The notes: generated from the sequence alone by a model not told the origin. A stretch of DNA of 64,000 nucleotides from Verrucomicrobiaceae bacterium (GCA_016795485.1 JAEUHM010000034.1:33933-97932); one strand, 5' to 3'. Counted from the first letter of the stretch, positions 1 to 8,792 are shown. Translations and numbers: made by a program.

Positions 1-65
1 TGTTGTGGTTGCTGGATCGATGGCAGCGAACACTAACCACCTCTCACAGTGCACAACATGCACTA

Positions 66-392
66 CTATCTGCCAAAAGAGAAGTAAAATCCTACACGAC
101 GTTGAGGATATTGATAAGACGGTCCGCATGAAGAGCGCGAGTGACCACCATGATAGTGATAACTGGCACGCGGATTGCATACAAAGCAACCGCAAGAGGA
201 TGATTGCGTAACCCAGTGACCAATTGGATTGCCGCAACGATCATACCCACAGATCTTGTAGACTGAGACGATCGGACGACCGCAACGCGTGTATCCGACG
301 ATCCGGCTGTGGCAACTGTCCCAAGCCTGCGCCTCGGGGGCAACAGCAATAAACAGTGTGATGACGGAGAAGAGAGCAAGGATGTGTTTCAT
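66..392 (-). CDS. small secreted Cys-rich protein, unknown function
   Basis: I do not recognise this 108-residue protein. The chosen ATG opens directly on a classical signal peptide (residues 1-23, hydrophobic LALFSVITLFIAVA core ending AQA). An in-frame upstream start would add a charged 12-residue leader and spoil this. The mature part carries two tandem copies of a Gly-Tyr-x-Arg-Cys-Gly-x-Pro-Ile motif (about residues 33-41 and 49-57), then a CGCFVC cluster and a His/Ser/Tyr-rich tail. Nine or so cysteines suggest a disulfide-stabilised or metal-binding periplasmic/extracellular polypeptide. It follows the HslV-like gene on the same strand after about 90 bp, so it may be a separate transcript. 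Seen: signal peptide and repeats. Function: unknown. Confidence 0.6.
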   Translation of the reverse strand: MKHILALFSVITLFIAVAPEAQAWDSCHSRIVGYTRCGRPIVSVYKICGYDRCGNPIGHWVTQSSSCGCFVCNPRASYHYHGGHSRSSCGPSYQYPQRRVGFYFSFGR

Positions 393-485
393 GGTGTGGT
401 AGAGTTGACGTCGACTTCGACGCGACACCTCGACACCTATTCAACTCTCGATGAAAAATCTTTGCCGCTTTGCTCCAAGGGCTGC

Positions 486-1073
486 TCAACGTCGCTTCTT
501 GGAGCCAACCAACGGTACGCTGTGAATCTCAAACGGGCCCGCAGTGGCACTATCAAACTCTGCGGCGGCTTCCAGACCCGCTTTTACGATGTCTTCCACG
601 TTCTTGAACTTGTCATAGACGGTCTGCATGGCACCAAGTGCATAGTCCCTTCCTGAACCCGCTGCCCAAAACTTGTGAAACTGCTGGGCTGAGCGATAGG
701 AATAGACCGCAAAGATCCCATGGGCATTTGCTGCCAAGCCATAGAACTGCGTTGTCTCGTACTCATCGTCTTTCTCGGGGTGCGCACTCATGAAGTATTC
801 CGTCTTCAGGTAATGGTGCGCTACGCGAAACGTTTCAAAGATCGCCTGAGTGGATGAGAAGTCACGTGGACGCTCTGGATTGGAGAAGTAGCTTTGCATT
901 ACAACCAAGCTCGCCGAGGTCCCAGTGAGGCCAACATAGGTATCACCAATCTTCGCTACTTTTGTCTTGTTGACCACATGGTGGGCCTTCTGCCGCAGTG
1001 ATCCGAGACAACTGAGCGTGTCTGCTCCAAGACATGCTATTCCATTCTTCTGTGCTACGACGATGGTGGACAT
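486..1073 (-). CDS. HslV/proteasome-like Ntn hydrolase with N-terminal Ser
   Basis: 195 residues, close to bacterial HslV (about 175). The N terminus M-S-T-I-V-V-A-Q-K-N-G aligns without gaps to HslV T-T-I-V-S-V-R-R-N-G, placing Ser2 where the HslV Thr1 nucleophile lies after Met removal. Asp18 falls at the position of HslV Asp17. Lys38 (in NKTKVAKIG) matches Lys33 after a four-residue insertion. A GLTGT segment follows, like the HslV GFAGGT loop. In the family, the free N-terminal Thr/Ser attacks peptide or amide bonds inside a multimeric barrel. No HslU-like ATPase is nearby, so it may be an ATPase-independent homologue of the Anbu/BPH kind or an amidase. It lies 21 bp downstream of the alpha/beta hydrolase gene on the same strand and probably ends that operon. 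Fold is a good inference; substrate unknown. Confidence 0.72.
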   Translation of the reverse strand: MSTIVVAQKNGIACLGADTLSCLGSLRQKAHHVVNKTKVAKIGDTYVGLTGTSASLVVMQSYFSNPERPRDFSSTQAIFETFRVAHHYLKTEYFMSAHPEKDDEYETTQFYGLAANAHGIFAVYSYRSAQQFHKFWAAGSGRDYALGAMQTVYDKFKNVEDIVKAGLEAAAEFDSATAGPFEIHSVPLVGSKKRR

Positions 1074-1094
1074 AAACGATACGTTACTCTGGCC

Positions 1095-2015
1095 TTAGGC
1101 TGGGATGTCCGTCAAATCGGATATCATGCCCTCGCAGATGCCCACAGATGTCCAAACCTGTCCCAAACAGTTCACCGGCAGTGAGAAATGCCCTTCATTT
1201 GGCATCCAATGACGGATAGATGTGGGCACTAAGTCCGCCATGCGAATCCCAAGCTCAATCGGGATCATCCTGTCAGCATCTCCATGCCAAAAGTGCACGG
1301 GAAATCGAATCTCAGCGAGATTAAATCCCAGCGGACGGAGATAAACGTCAGCATCTACAAGAACAGGTTCGATGACGCCGCGCCACCCATGAAGGTAACT
1401 CCGTGCGATGATCTCCAACTCGCCTTGCTCGACCATTGCGTGACGATCACGCTCTCCAAGCTGATACGTTAGCATCTGCTTCACAGGGAACTGATCAGCA
1501 CGGCGCATGGAGACCCATTGACCGACTTCAAACACAGGCTGCAAAAGCCACGGGAAACGATTCCTCAACGTGAGCAGCAGTTGGTAGATGGCAGGTAAAA
1601 CATTCGTACCACCAGCTGCATGAAAGTTAGGCGCGCCACACACGACGGAGGCACTGAGTAAGCGTCCAGGTAGTTGATGCGCCACAGCCAAGACATAAAG
1701 GCCACCTCCCGAGACGCCCATCACGTGAAACTTGTCTACGCCCATCTTGTCCGCCACTTGAGCAACCAGGGGCGGCCAATCCAAAAGTGTGCGAGTGGGG
1801 TCGAAGTCCGATCTGCCCATGCCCGGCCGATCAATGGCTATCACCCGGACCCCACGTTTCAGGGCGAGTGCATGCGTAGACGCGGCCTGAAGACTACTGG
1901 AAGGCCAGCCATGAAAGTAGATCAAAGGAGTTCCAGATGGATCGCCATACTCGCAGAATCCAACAACCCTTCCATCTGCCAGAGTGCAGGAACTGACTAC
2001 TTCTCCCGTTGCCAT
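1095..2015 (-). CDS. alpha/beta hydrolase
   Basis: 306-residue cytoplasmic-type alpha/beta hydrolase. Visible motifs are the oxyanion HGW (about residue 35), the nucleophile elbow GVSGGG with Ser102, an acidic residue in HGDAD (Asp246 or Asp248) and the catalytic His276 in NEGHFSLP. There is no signal peptide. The substrate cannot be told; ester or lactone hydrolysis is the family's usual chemistry. The ATG chosen here begins MATGEVV and overlaps the end of the upstream coiled-coil gene by 19 bp, which implies translational coupling. An upstream in-frame start at 2054 would overlap further and adds a basic leader unlike the family. It is followed after 21 bp by the HslV-like gene. Confidence 0.8.
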   Translation of the reverse strand: MATGEVVSSCTLADGRVVGFCEYGDPSGTPLIYFHGWPSSSLQAASTHALALKRGVRVIAIDRPGMGRSDFDPTRTLLDWPPLVAQVADKMGVDKFHVMGVSGGGLYVLAVAHQLPGRLLSASVVCGAPNFHAAGGTNVLPAIYQLLLTLRNRFPWLLQPVFEVGQWVSMRRADQFPVKQMLTYQLGERDRHAMVEQGELEIIARSYLHGWRGVIEPVLVDADVYLRPLGFNLAEIRFPVHFWHGDADRMIPIELGIRMADLVPTSIRHWMPNEGHFSLPVNCLGQVWTSVGICEGMISDLTDIPA

Positions 2016-3046
2016 CTTTTGATATCGACGAGTTCTCTGGCCTGCTCCTGCCACTTGTCCTTGATGGGGCGCTGCTTGATACCGGGTAGGTTCATGATCA
2101 CGTCAATCTCTGTAGCAGTCCATGCGGCAACCTGCATAAATGTGCAAACGCCCACATCCAAAAGTTGTTTCTGAATGCCCGCCTTGATGCCCCGGATCTC
2201 AGTGAGATCGTCAGGATCAGCTGCAAGCGAATCTATGCGAGCGAGAGTGGCTGCGATCATGGTAGCACGTGCTTCCAGCACCTTCCGCTTTTCCTCAGAC
2301 TTGGCTTTTGCGGTCATCTCTCTCAAGTCAGACAAGAGCGCTGAGAGTTTCTCAGCATCAGGCTTCGGCCCTTCTCTCAATGGAGCGCGGTGACGAGCAA
2401 TATCTTCGATAGGCCGTGTGGGCGCCGGCGGAAACTCAAACTCGTCATCAGGCTCAATTGGCTCGACGGGCGGATGGACGACCGGAGTTGAAAACAGTTT
2501 GCTGGGCAGCGGTTTTTGGGCGGGCACCTCGGTCAAGGTGGGCGTTGCAGTTTCTACTATCGGGACTGATGCCTCAGGAGTTGGTTCGTGTGACGAGTCA
2601 TCTCTCACTCGGCTTAAGGCTTCGTCCAAGTCAGTGCGCAACTGAGACTCTGACTTCTCTAGCTCCACGACTCGCAACCGGAGCGTTTCGTACTCTGCAG
2701 ATACCCGTTGAGCACGCTCCAGTTGTTCTTGCAGACCACGGGCACGATTCAGGGCTTCAGATGCCTGGCGCTCCGCCTCGTCTCGCTGTTGCAGTGCCGC
2801 GAGACACTGTTCCTCAGCAGCCTTGTCATCCGCAGAGACAGTGGCGGTCGTGGCTTTAGTCTGATCTAGTTGTTCCTGCAAACGGGCGCGTAAATCGTGC
2901 TCGGCATCGAGCTTTGCCAAAAGGTGCGCGCGTTCCATGCGAGCTGCCCATGACCGCAGCAGCCAGGCAATAACTGCGGCAAGCACGCTGCCTACGAGGA
3001 CCAGCAAGGCCACTTGGTAGCTTAGAAATATCAGGTCAAAGTTCAT
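1997..3046 (-). CDS. membrane-anchored coiled-coil protein with C-terminal helix-hairpin-helix
   Basis: 349 residues. One N-terminal transmembrane helix (about residues 10-32) is followed by a long heptad-rich, Ala/Glu/Arg-rich coiled coil to about residue 140. Next comes a Pro-rich acidic linker (about 150-215), a second short helical stretch, and a C-terminal domain of about 65 residues. That domain has two hairpin-like turns, LTEIRGIKAGIQKQLLDVGV and the later NLPGIKQR. This end resembles the helix-hairpin-helix tails annotated in many envelope proteins as flap-endonuclease-like 5' DNA nuclease; nuclease residues cannot be confirmed here. ATG at 3046 puts the hydrophobic helix close to the N terminus; a TTG at 3058 is the alternative. 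It lies between the BON-like gene (18 bp upstream) and the hydrolase (overlap). Confidence 0.65.
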   Translation of the reverse strand: MNFDLIFLSYQVALLVLVGSVLAAVIAWLLRSWAARMERAHLLAKLDAEHDLRARLQEQLDQTKATTATVSADDKAAEEQCLAALQQRDEAERQASEALNRARGLQEQLERAQRVSAEYETLRLRVVELEKSESQLRTDLDEALSRVRDDSSHEPTPEASVPIVETATPTLTEVPAQKPLPSKLFSTPVVHPPVEPIEPDDEFEFPPAPTRPIEDIARHRAPLREGPKPDAEKLSALLSDLREMTAKAKSEEKRKVLEARATMIAATLARIDSLAADPDDLTEIRGIKAGIQKQLLDVGVCTFMQVAAWTATEIDVIMNLPGIKQRPIKDKWQEQARELVDIKRWQREK

Positions 3047-3064
3047 CCAGACTATCAAACTTGG

Positions 3065-4699
3065 TTACTGAGGCCCAATGATCTGCGGGGGAATGCCTAC
3101 AGGAGCCGTTCGCTCAAACACTCGGAAGTGCGCCATTAAAGCAGGTGCTACATCAAGCACTTCTGGCATCACGAGATTTACAGGAAAGTCCTTCGGGAGC
3201 AACCCACTCGCTGCAAGCGTCTGCGCTTCCAAAAGCGAGGCTCGCGCGGATTTGGTGGACCAAGGCTCTCCAACGACGGCAAACGCAAGCAAGCCGGAGG
3301 TATCTGCACCGGGCGCAACGGGCAGCAGGCCCAGTGTCTGTAGCGGAGATTCTCCTGCCTCACACTGCGTGTCGACTTCTATTTGGATATCAGCCTCTAG
3401 TTGAGGATACCGCTTGCGAACTGCCTGCTCGGCCTGTGTTCTCAACGCCTCATTTGGCACGCAACCCCGCACAAACACATCCAAGCCGGCAAAAGCCAGG
3501 AACAAATGTGCCGGATACCTCTTCGGAGCATGAGTCACTGGCTCGCTTGCGATCGAATACACCCAAATCGCAGCATCAGCTACGTCAACGATCATCAGGC
3601 GATGATCAACCGATGCTGGTAGCATGGCGGGCATGATCGTGTTAGCATCCTCCACATCAATCTCGGCTAGTGGAACCACCTTCCAGCCATCCTGAATGGA
3701 ACCGACCGCCACCCACCGAGCCAGATTACCTTCCGGTAGACTGGGCATGGCCTCAATAAGTGGCCGAATATCGGGCTCTGGCTTTCTTCGGTCCGATATT
3801 CGCAGTTGATTGATAACTCGTCTTGATCCCGCCAACTGGCCGACTCGTTGTAGAAATAAATCTCGCGCCGTGGGAATCGCCAACTCTCCACGAACGAGAA
3901 TGGTGTCAGCCCGCACCGCCATGACGACATGCCCTGGGGCAAGCTGCTGGCTCTTGGTCTCCATTTCCCGCTTGGCTATCGCTTGGTCACGTAAAGATTG
4001 CAGCCGGATCACCTCTCCTGCTAGTTGCTCATTCCAAAGACTGTCGCTGATACCGAAATCCTGGAGCGCACGCCTTAGACGTTCACGAGGCAATCCCAAG
4101 TCCAGCGGCTTCCAAGCACTACCCCACTGCGCTATGGCTAGCACTCCTTCACGAGCTCGACCCATTTTGACAATCTCCTCTACTGCACTTGTGTCAGTCA
4201 ACTCTTCCTCCCGGACCACCGCCTCGGCATCTGCTTCAAGCCTTGAAACAATGTTTACTCCACCAAACACGGGCCTCAGTTGACTGGCTATCCGCAAGGC
4301 CTCGGCATCATCGTTCACAACCCCATAGATCGTGGCTTGAGTGGCATCTGCCAAGACGATCCCCCACCCGCTACTACGGCTGTCAATCCGAACCGCATCG
4401 CCATTCACAGCCCTCATTGCGCTCAATGAGGTCCCGCGAGACCAACTACTGTTAAGTCGGGCACTTTCCTGAAGCAACCGAGTCACCTTTGTTAGGTCCG
4501 CACTCTCCCGAACCGTTCCACTCAGATACACGTTCTGTCCGCGCACAGAGGCTGCTAATCCAGGGTGTTCCTCACTGACTTGATCCAGCAATCCAGCCAC
4601 GGATGCCTGCAACTCCCCCTGAATGCCGAGAGCTGACCACCATGAACCCATCAGCCAGAGCGCGGCCCATGCCACAGAGACGATGATGGGTAGTTTCAT
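3065..4699 (-). CDS. envelope protein with BON-like repeats
   Basis: 544 residues. A Trp-rich hydrophobic N terminus (residues 3-25) acts as signal anchor. At least three modules look like BON/OmpA-linked putative lipid-binding domains, each with a VxLxGxV-type strand followed by a helix: NVYLSGTVRESADLTKV near residue 50, TILVRGELAIPTARDLFLQR near residue 265, and DVFVRGCVPNEALRTQAEQA near residue 410. BON domains commonly sit in the periplasm and contact membranes or peptidoglycan-associated partners. First gene of the minus-strand run; the downstream coiled-coil gene starts 18 bp after its stop. Domain assignment is inference from strand patterns, not from a search. Confidence 0.55.
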   Translation of the reverse strand: MKLPIIVSVAWAALWLMGSWWSALGIQGELQASVAGLLDQVSEEHPGLAASVRGQNVYLSGTVRESADLTKVTRLLQESARLNSSWSRGTSLSAMRAVNGDAVRIDSRSSGWGIVLADATQATIYGVVNDDAEALRIASQLRPVFGGVNIVSRLEADAEAVVREEELTDTSAVEEIVKMGRAREGVLAIAQWGSAWKPLDLGLPRERLRRALQDFGISDSLWNEQLAGEVIRLQSLRDQAIAKREMETKSQQLAPGHVVMAVRADTILVRGELAIPTARDLFLQRVGQLAGSRRVINQLRISDRRKPEPDIRPLIEAMPSLPEGNLARWVAVGSIQDGWKVVPLAEIDVEDANTIMPAMLPASVDHRLMIVDVADAAIWVYSIASEPVTHAPKRYPAHLFLAFAGLDVFVRGCVPNEALRTQAEQAVRKRYPQLEADIQIEVDTQCEAGESPLQTLGLLPVAPGADTSGLLAFAVVGEPWSTKSARASLLEAQTLAASGLLPKDFPVNLVMPEVLDVAPALMAHFRVFERTAPVGIPPQIIGPQ

Positions 4700-4796
4700 G
4701 CCAGAGACGAATCATCTCCTTAACGCCGACACCGCTTCCCGGAAAGAAAAATCTCGAACCTGCCTCCCGTTGGTCCTTCGGAGCGTAACTTGAGCC

Positions 4797-5417
4797 GTGG
4801 AATCACCCCAGAAAGCGAGCCTTAAACTGCCTGATGAACTGCCGCTCATCGTCTTGAGCGACTGCTTTCATTTCCCGCAGTGCGTCCTGCCTCTCTACAT
4901 CTTCGAGGAGCGGTATCGCGCCATGTTAGCTCATGCTCTCCGCACTCATCGCATGTTCGGCGTTGGAGTGCGCGTCCGGCGGAACTCAGATGACATTTTG
5001 CCCGTTACCACGGTGGGACTCATCAGCGCTTGTGTGACCCAAAATGACGGGACCTCGCATCTTCTGCTCCACGGCCTAAAACGGGCTCGGATTACCGGCT
5101 TCAGCCAGGATGGACCATTCAAGATCGCCCAGATTGAGAAAATGGAGTGCCCTCAGGCCAGTTCGGAACGCATCAAGACCCTCCGAAGCCAAGTCATGGC
5201 TTCCCTTCCCGTCTGCCAGTTAGGCGCTGAGCAGGCCATGCGTCAGTTGTGCGACAAACTCTTGAGCACCGACTGCCCCGAGGCTCTGTGTGACATCCTC
5301 ACTTACCATTTCGTGAACAGTCCCCGCACACTAGCCAAATCCCTCACAGAACCCTGCCTGGAAAAGCGATACCAGATCCTTCTGAACGAACTCCGGTCCG
5401 ACTCGGAGCCTGAATAA
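4797..5417 (+). CDS. stand-alone LON substrate-binding domain protein
   Basis: 206 residues, matching the N-terminal domain of Lon protease alone: LPLIVLSDCFHFPQCVLPLY followed by IFEERYRAMLAHAL, a G(V/I)GVRVRR strand, a hydrophobic TTVGLISAC segment, and a helical second half. No ATPase or Ser-Lys protease part follows, so it is a free-standing LON domain protein, likely binding or presenting proteins. Start is GTG at 4797; no better ATG lies near the conserved start of the domain. Five bases separate its TAA from surE, so the two are probably co-transcribed. It is divergent from the BON gene with about 97 bp of shared upstream DNA. Confidence 0.8.
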   Translation: MESPQKASLKLPDELPLIVLSDCFHFPQCVLPLYIFEERYRAMLAHALRTHRMFGVGVRVRRNSDDILPVTTVGLISACVTQNDGTSHLLLHGLKRARITGFSQDGPFKIAQIEKMECPQASSERIKTLRSQVMASLPVCQLGAEQAMRQLCDKLLSTDCPEALCDILTYHFVNSPRTLAKSLTEPCLEKRYQILLNELRSDSEPE

Positions 5418-5422
5418 TCCAG

Positions 5423-6130
5423 ATGCATCTGTTGTTAACGAACGATGACGGCATCGAGGCACCTGGCCTCCTTGCCCTCGAGCAAGTCTGCCGCACACTC
5501 GGACACAGAGTGAGCGTGGTAGCTCCAGCTTCTGAACAATCCATGTGCGGACATCGCGTCACGACGTATTCACCTATCAAGGTGGCATCCATCACAGCGG
5601 ATCGCTGGGCCGTGAGCGGAACGCCTGCTGATTGTGTCCGCATCGCACTCTTCGGACTAGGATTGACACCTGACGCCGTTTTTTCTGGCATCAATGCGGG
5701 TGGTAACCTTGGCCAGGACATTTACATTTCTGGCACGTGTGCGGGAGCGAGAGAGGCGGCGTATTATGGAGTCCGGGCGGCTGCGTTCTCCCACTATCTT
5801 GTCCGGGACCTGGCCGTGAACTGGTCGCAAATCCAAAGCTGGCTCCCTGAGCTCACCACACGCGTCCTAGCACAGAACACCAGCCGCGGTGCATGGACCA
5901 ACATCAACTTCCCGCACCTGCCCGGCGAGAACGTTCCGCTGCCCGACATTAGGACGACAACTCCTGAGGCCCGTCCCCTGGGGGTGTCGTACGATGTCAC
6001 TCCTGCTGAGGCACTAGATTGCCATTCCTTTCAATACTCAGCTCGATATGCTGACCGGCCCCGCACTCCAGGCTCAGACGTGGATGTCGTGTTTGGTGGG
6101 GCTATCTCATGGTCAGAAATGACGATCTGA
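5423..6130 (+). CDS. surE: 5'/3'-nucleotidase SurE
   Basis: 235 residues; usual family length is about 250. SurE dephosphorylates nucleoside monophosphates using a divalent metal. The diagnostic N-terminal metal site LLTNDDGIEAPGL is intact with the Asp-Asp pair, followed by VVAPASEQSMCGH (Ser and Asn-type metal ligands of the family; Asn is in SGINAGGNLGQD) and the SGTCAGAREAAYYG helix. It starts 5 bp after the LON-domain gene. SurE genes elsewhere are often with pcm or tRNA genes; here the partner is a LON-domain protein. Convergent with the photolyase gene, with only about 10 bp between the stops. Confidence 0.93.
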   Translation: MHLLLTNDDGIEAPGLLALEQVCRTLGHRVSVVAPASEQSMCGHRVTTYSPIKVASITADRWAVSGTPADCVRIALFGLGLTPDAVFSGINAGGNLGQDIYISGTCAGAREAAYYGVRAAAFSHYLVRDLAVNWSQIQSWLPELTTRVLAQNTSRGAWTNINFPHLPGENVPLPDIRTTTPEARPLGVSYDVTPAEALDCHSFQYSARYADRPRTPGSDVDVVFGGAISWSEMTI

Positions 6131-6140
6131 AGCGAGTGCG

Positions 6141-7682
6141 CTAAACATTTGCTTGCCGCCGGATCGACTCCGCTTGCTCATGAATCGCCACACGCTGAGC
6201 TTCACTCAGCCGCAGCGCGTTCTTCACCTGCATACCCATGCGGGGATTCTTATTGAGCAGTGGAAGATGTCTGAGCAGATAGTCCCAATACAAAGTAGTG
6301 AACGGACACGCATCTGCACCAGTGCTCTTGTCTGGCTTAAAGCGGCAACCACCGCAGTAGTTGCTCATCCGCTGGACGTATTTGCCACTCGCGATGTAGG
6401 GCTTGCTCGCCATCACACCACCATCAGCATATTGCGACATCCCAAGCGTGTTCGGCAGTTCTACCCACTCAATGGCATCCACGTACACGGCCAGATACCA
6501 CTCATGGACACGCCTTGGATCCACGCCTAACAACAGACAGTAAAGTCCCGTGATCATCAGGCGCTGAATGTGATGTGCATACCCGTATCGCAATGTCTGC
6601 TGAATGGTGTCCCTCAGACAAGCCATCTCAGTCTTCCCCGTCCAAAAAAAGTCTGGCAGTGGCTCATACGCACTCATCGCGTTCCGCTCCACATAGCTAG
6701 GCATGAACTTCCAGTAAACGCCCCTCACATACTCCCGCCAACCCAATATCTGGCGGATGAAACCCTCCACGGCTTCTAACGGTGCTTTTCCGTGATGGAA
6801 GGCCTGTTCAGCAGCGGCGATCACCTTTCTTGGGTCCAGCAACTTCAGATTCATTGCCGCACTCAAACGTGAGTGATAAAGCCATGGCTCATTCGTCCAC
6901 ATGGCGTCCTGATATTTGCCAAACTCTGGCAAACGATGCTCAATGAAGTCTGCAAGCGCCTCATCTGCTTGCTCTGGAGTCACTGGCCAATCGAAGTCCT
7001 CAAGTGCGCCGGGGTGCTTGGCAAACCGCTCGTTCACCATCTCAATCACCTTTCGCGTCACGGCGTCTGGAGCGAATCGTTTTGGCTTCGGTTTCAACAA
7101 ATCAGGCCCGCTACTGCCAAACGAGCCTCGATTCTCTGCATCGTAGTTCCATTTTCCACCCACCGGCTGACCTTGCTTCATCAGCACACCCGTGCGCTGA
7201 CGCATTTCACGGTAAAAGAACTCCATCCTCAGTTGCTTTCGCCCTTTGGTGTGAGCTTCAAACTCTTCCTCTGAGCACAGAAAGTGCCGGTCCTCACGCA
7301 CTTCCAGCTCCACACTCTTCTTCGCGCACACCGCACGTAGATCCTGATCCACCTGCCACTCGCCAGCTTTGACCATGATGACCTTTCCTGGCCTATGTTG
7401 AGCGAGTGAAGCACGCAGCGCCTCCACAAAACTCTGTGCCTCAGCTTGAGCCATCTCTCGATACAGCACCCGCCATCCCCTTGCGGTGAGAGCATCTCTG
7501 AAGTGTCTCATCGCGGCCACGAACATCGCAATCCTCGCCTTCACACTCCACACCTTCACCGATTCCTCCGCCACTTCAGCCATCCACACGGCGTCCACCC
7601 TTGGGTCAAATCCGTCGAACGCAGCGGAGTCTTGGTTGAGTTGATCACCGAGCACGATGACCAAGTGGCGGATGGGTTTCAT
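6141..7682 (-). CDS. cryptochrome/photolyase-related protein, FeS (6-4) photolyase type
   Basis: 513 residues, full length for the FeS-BCP/PhrB family of bacterial (6-4) photolyases, which repair UV (6-4) photoproducts with FAD and a 4Fe-4S cluster. The four cluster cysteines are present: Cys355 (ACLRDT), Cys443 and Cys446 (YCGGC) and Cys459 (ADACPF). Their spacing equals that of Agrobacterium PhrB. N-terminal HLVIVLGDQLNQDS is the family's Rossmann-type antenna domain. Central GWREYVRGVYW and AHHIQRLMITG segments are the FAD pocket. It lies 48 bp downstream of recF on the same strand, making a small DNA-repair unit. A separate class I photolyase is encoded at 28.7 kb. Confidence 0.92.
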   Translation of the reverse strand: MKPIRHLVIVLGDQLNQDSAAFDGFDPRVDAVWMAEVAEESVKVWSVKARIAMFVAAMRHFRDALTARGWRVLYREMAQAEAQSFVEALRASLAQHRPGKVIMVKAGEWQVDQDLRAVCAKKSVELEVREDRHFLCSEEEFEAHTKGRKQLRMEFFYREMRQRTGVLMKQGQPVGGKWNYDAENRGSFGSSGPDLLKPKPKRFAPDAVTRKVIEMVNERFAKHPGALEDFDWPVTPEQADEALADFIEHRLPEFGKYQDAMWTNEPWLYHSRLSAAMNLKLLDPRKVIAAAEQAFHHGKAPLEAVEGFIRQILGWREYVRGVYWKFMPSYVERNAMSAYEPLPDFFWTGKTEMACLRDTIQQTLRYGYAHHIQRLMITGLYCLLLGVDPRRVHEWYLAVYVDAIEWVELPNTLGMSQYADGGVMASKPYIASGKYVQRMSNYCGGCRFKPDKSTGADACPFTTLYWDYLLRHLPLLNKNPRMGMQVKNALRLSEAQRVAIHEQAESIRRQANV

Positions 7683-7730
7683 GTGCCATCTTTTACGCTC
7701 ACCATGAGCCTCCAGACGCCTTGTGGAATG

Positions 7731-8792
7731 CTATTTGACCAGTTTCAGCGAACCCGCGTCTACATCATAAATGATCGCATCCTTTTGCTGCTCTACCCAG
7801 TCACCACCCGTAGTCGTTACGACTCGCTGGCTCCCTTGAGGCAGATTCTCCATCAGCAATTGCCGTCGTGTCGCATCCAGTTCACCAAACACATCGTCCA
7901 TGAGCAGAAGCGGTGCTTCACCACGCCTATTCTCCAACACACGAGCCTGGGCTAGTTTTAGCGCGACAGAGAGCGAGCGCTGCTGACCCTCCGAGGCAAA
8001 GCTCCCGGCATCGCGCTCATGCAAACCGATCCACAAATCATCGCGATGCGGGCCCACGGCCGTCGTGCGCGTTCGCTGCTCCTGTTCGCGCTGGTCTACG
8101 AGTTGCTCAAACAGACCTCCCGCTTCTGCACCACGCACCAATCTCACCCCAAGTTCTTCTTTTCCCATGCTCAGAGCCTCCAGCGCACGACGCGCGGGCT
8201 CTAATGTCGCATCGACCAACTCATTCCTGGCTTGCCAGATGACTTCAGCCGCCTTGTCCATGATCTGCGCATACGCATCGGCATGTCTCCAGTTGATCTG
8301 CGCATCACGCTTCAAAACGTAGTTCCTGGAGCGCAACGCACGCTCATACGTTCTGAGCGCATCCAGATAGCCACGCTCGGTTTGGCTCGCGGTGAAGTCC
8401 AAATATCGCCGCCGATGCTCCGCACCACCACGGAGTAGGTTCATGTCGCCGTGATCCATCCACACCACCACGCCCGATTCCTTCAAATACTCACCCGAAC
8501 GCCCCATCACGGCACCATTCACTGCCAGACGTCGTTGCCGGGCGGACATTCCACAGCGTAAGGTGTCAGCACCGTGCACACCCTCTACCATGAATGAAGC
8601 CTGCCCGTGGCGTATGAGGTCCGTCCTCGTGGACGTCCTTGGCGACTGGAGCCGCAGCAGCACACACGCCGCCTCCAGCAGTGACGTTTTGCCCTGTGCG
8701 TTCCGACCCCGAAGCACCGTAGTCTCGGGGTGCAACTCCGCCTGCACATGCTCAAAGCAGCGAAAATCTCTGGCTTCTATTCGGCTCAGCAT
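7731..8792 (-). CDS. recF: DNA replication/repair protein RecF
   Basis: 353 residues, normal for RecF, an SMC-like ATPase that loads RecA at gapped DNA. Walker A is GRNAQGKTSLLEA near residue 30, the ABC signature is SEGQQRSLSVALKLA, and Walker B is PLLLMDDVFGELD near residue 310. The ATG opening MLSRIEARDFRCFE is the standard RecF start; an in-frame upstream start at 8843 adds 17 unconserved residues. It is not linked to dnaA/dnaN/gyrB, which is its common location in other phyla; here it precedes a photolyase gene and is divergent from hisS. Confidence 0.93.
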   Translation of the reverse strand: MLSRIEARDFRCFEHVQAELHPETTVLRGRNAQGKTSLLEAACVLLRLQSPRTSTRTDLIRHGQASFMVEGVHGADTLRCGMSARQRRLAVNGAVMGRSGEYLKESGVVVWMDHGDMNLLRGGAEHRRRYLDFTASQTERGYLDALRTYERALRSRNYVLKRDAQINWRHADAYAQIMDKAAEVIWQARNELVDATLEPARRALEALSMGKEELGVRLVRGAEAGGLFEQLVDQREQEQRTRTTAVGPHRDDLWIGLHERDAGSFASEGQQRSLSVALKLAQARVLENRRGEAPLLLMDDVFGELDATRRQLLMENLPQGSQRVVTTTGGDWVEQQKDAIIYDVDAGSLKLVK

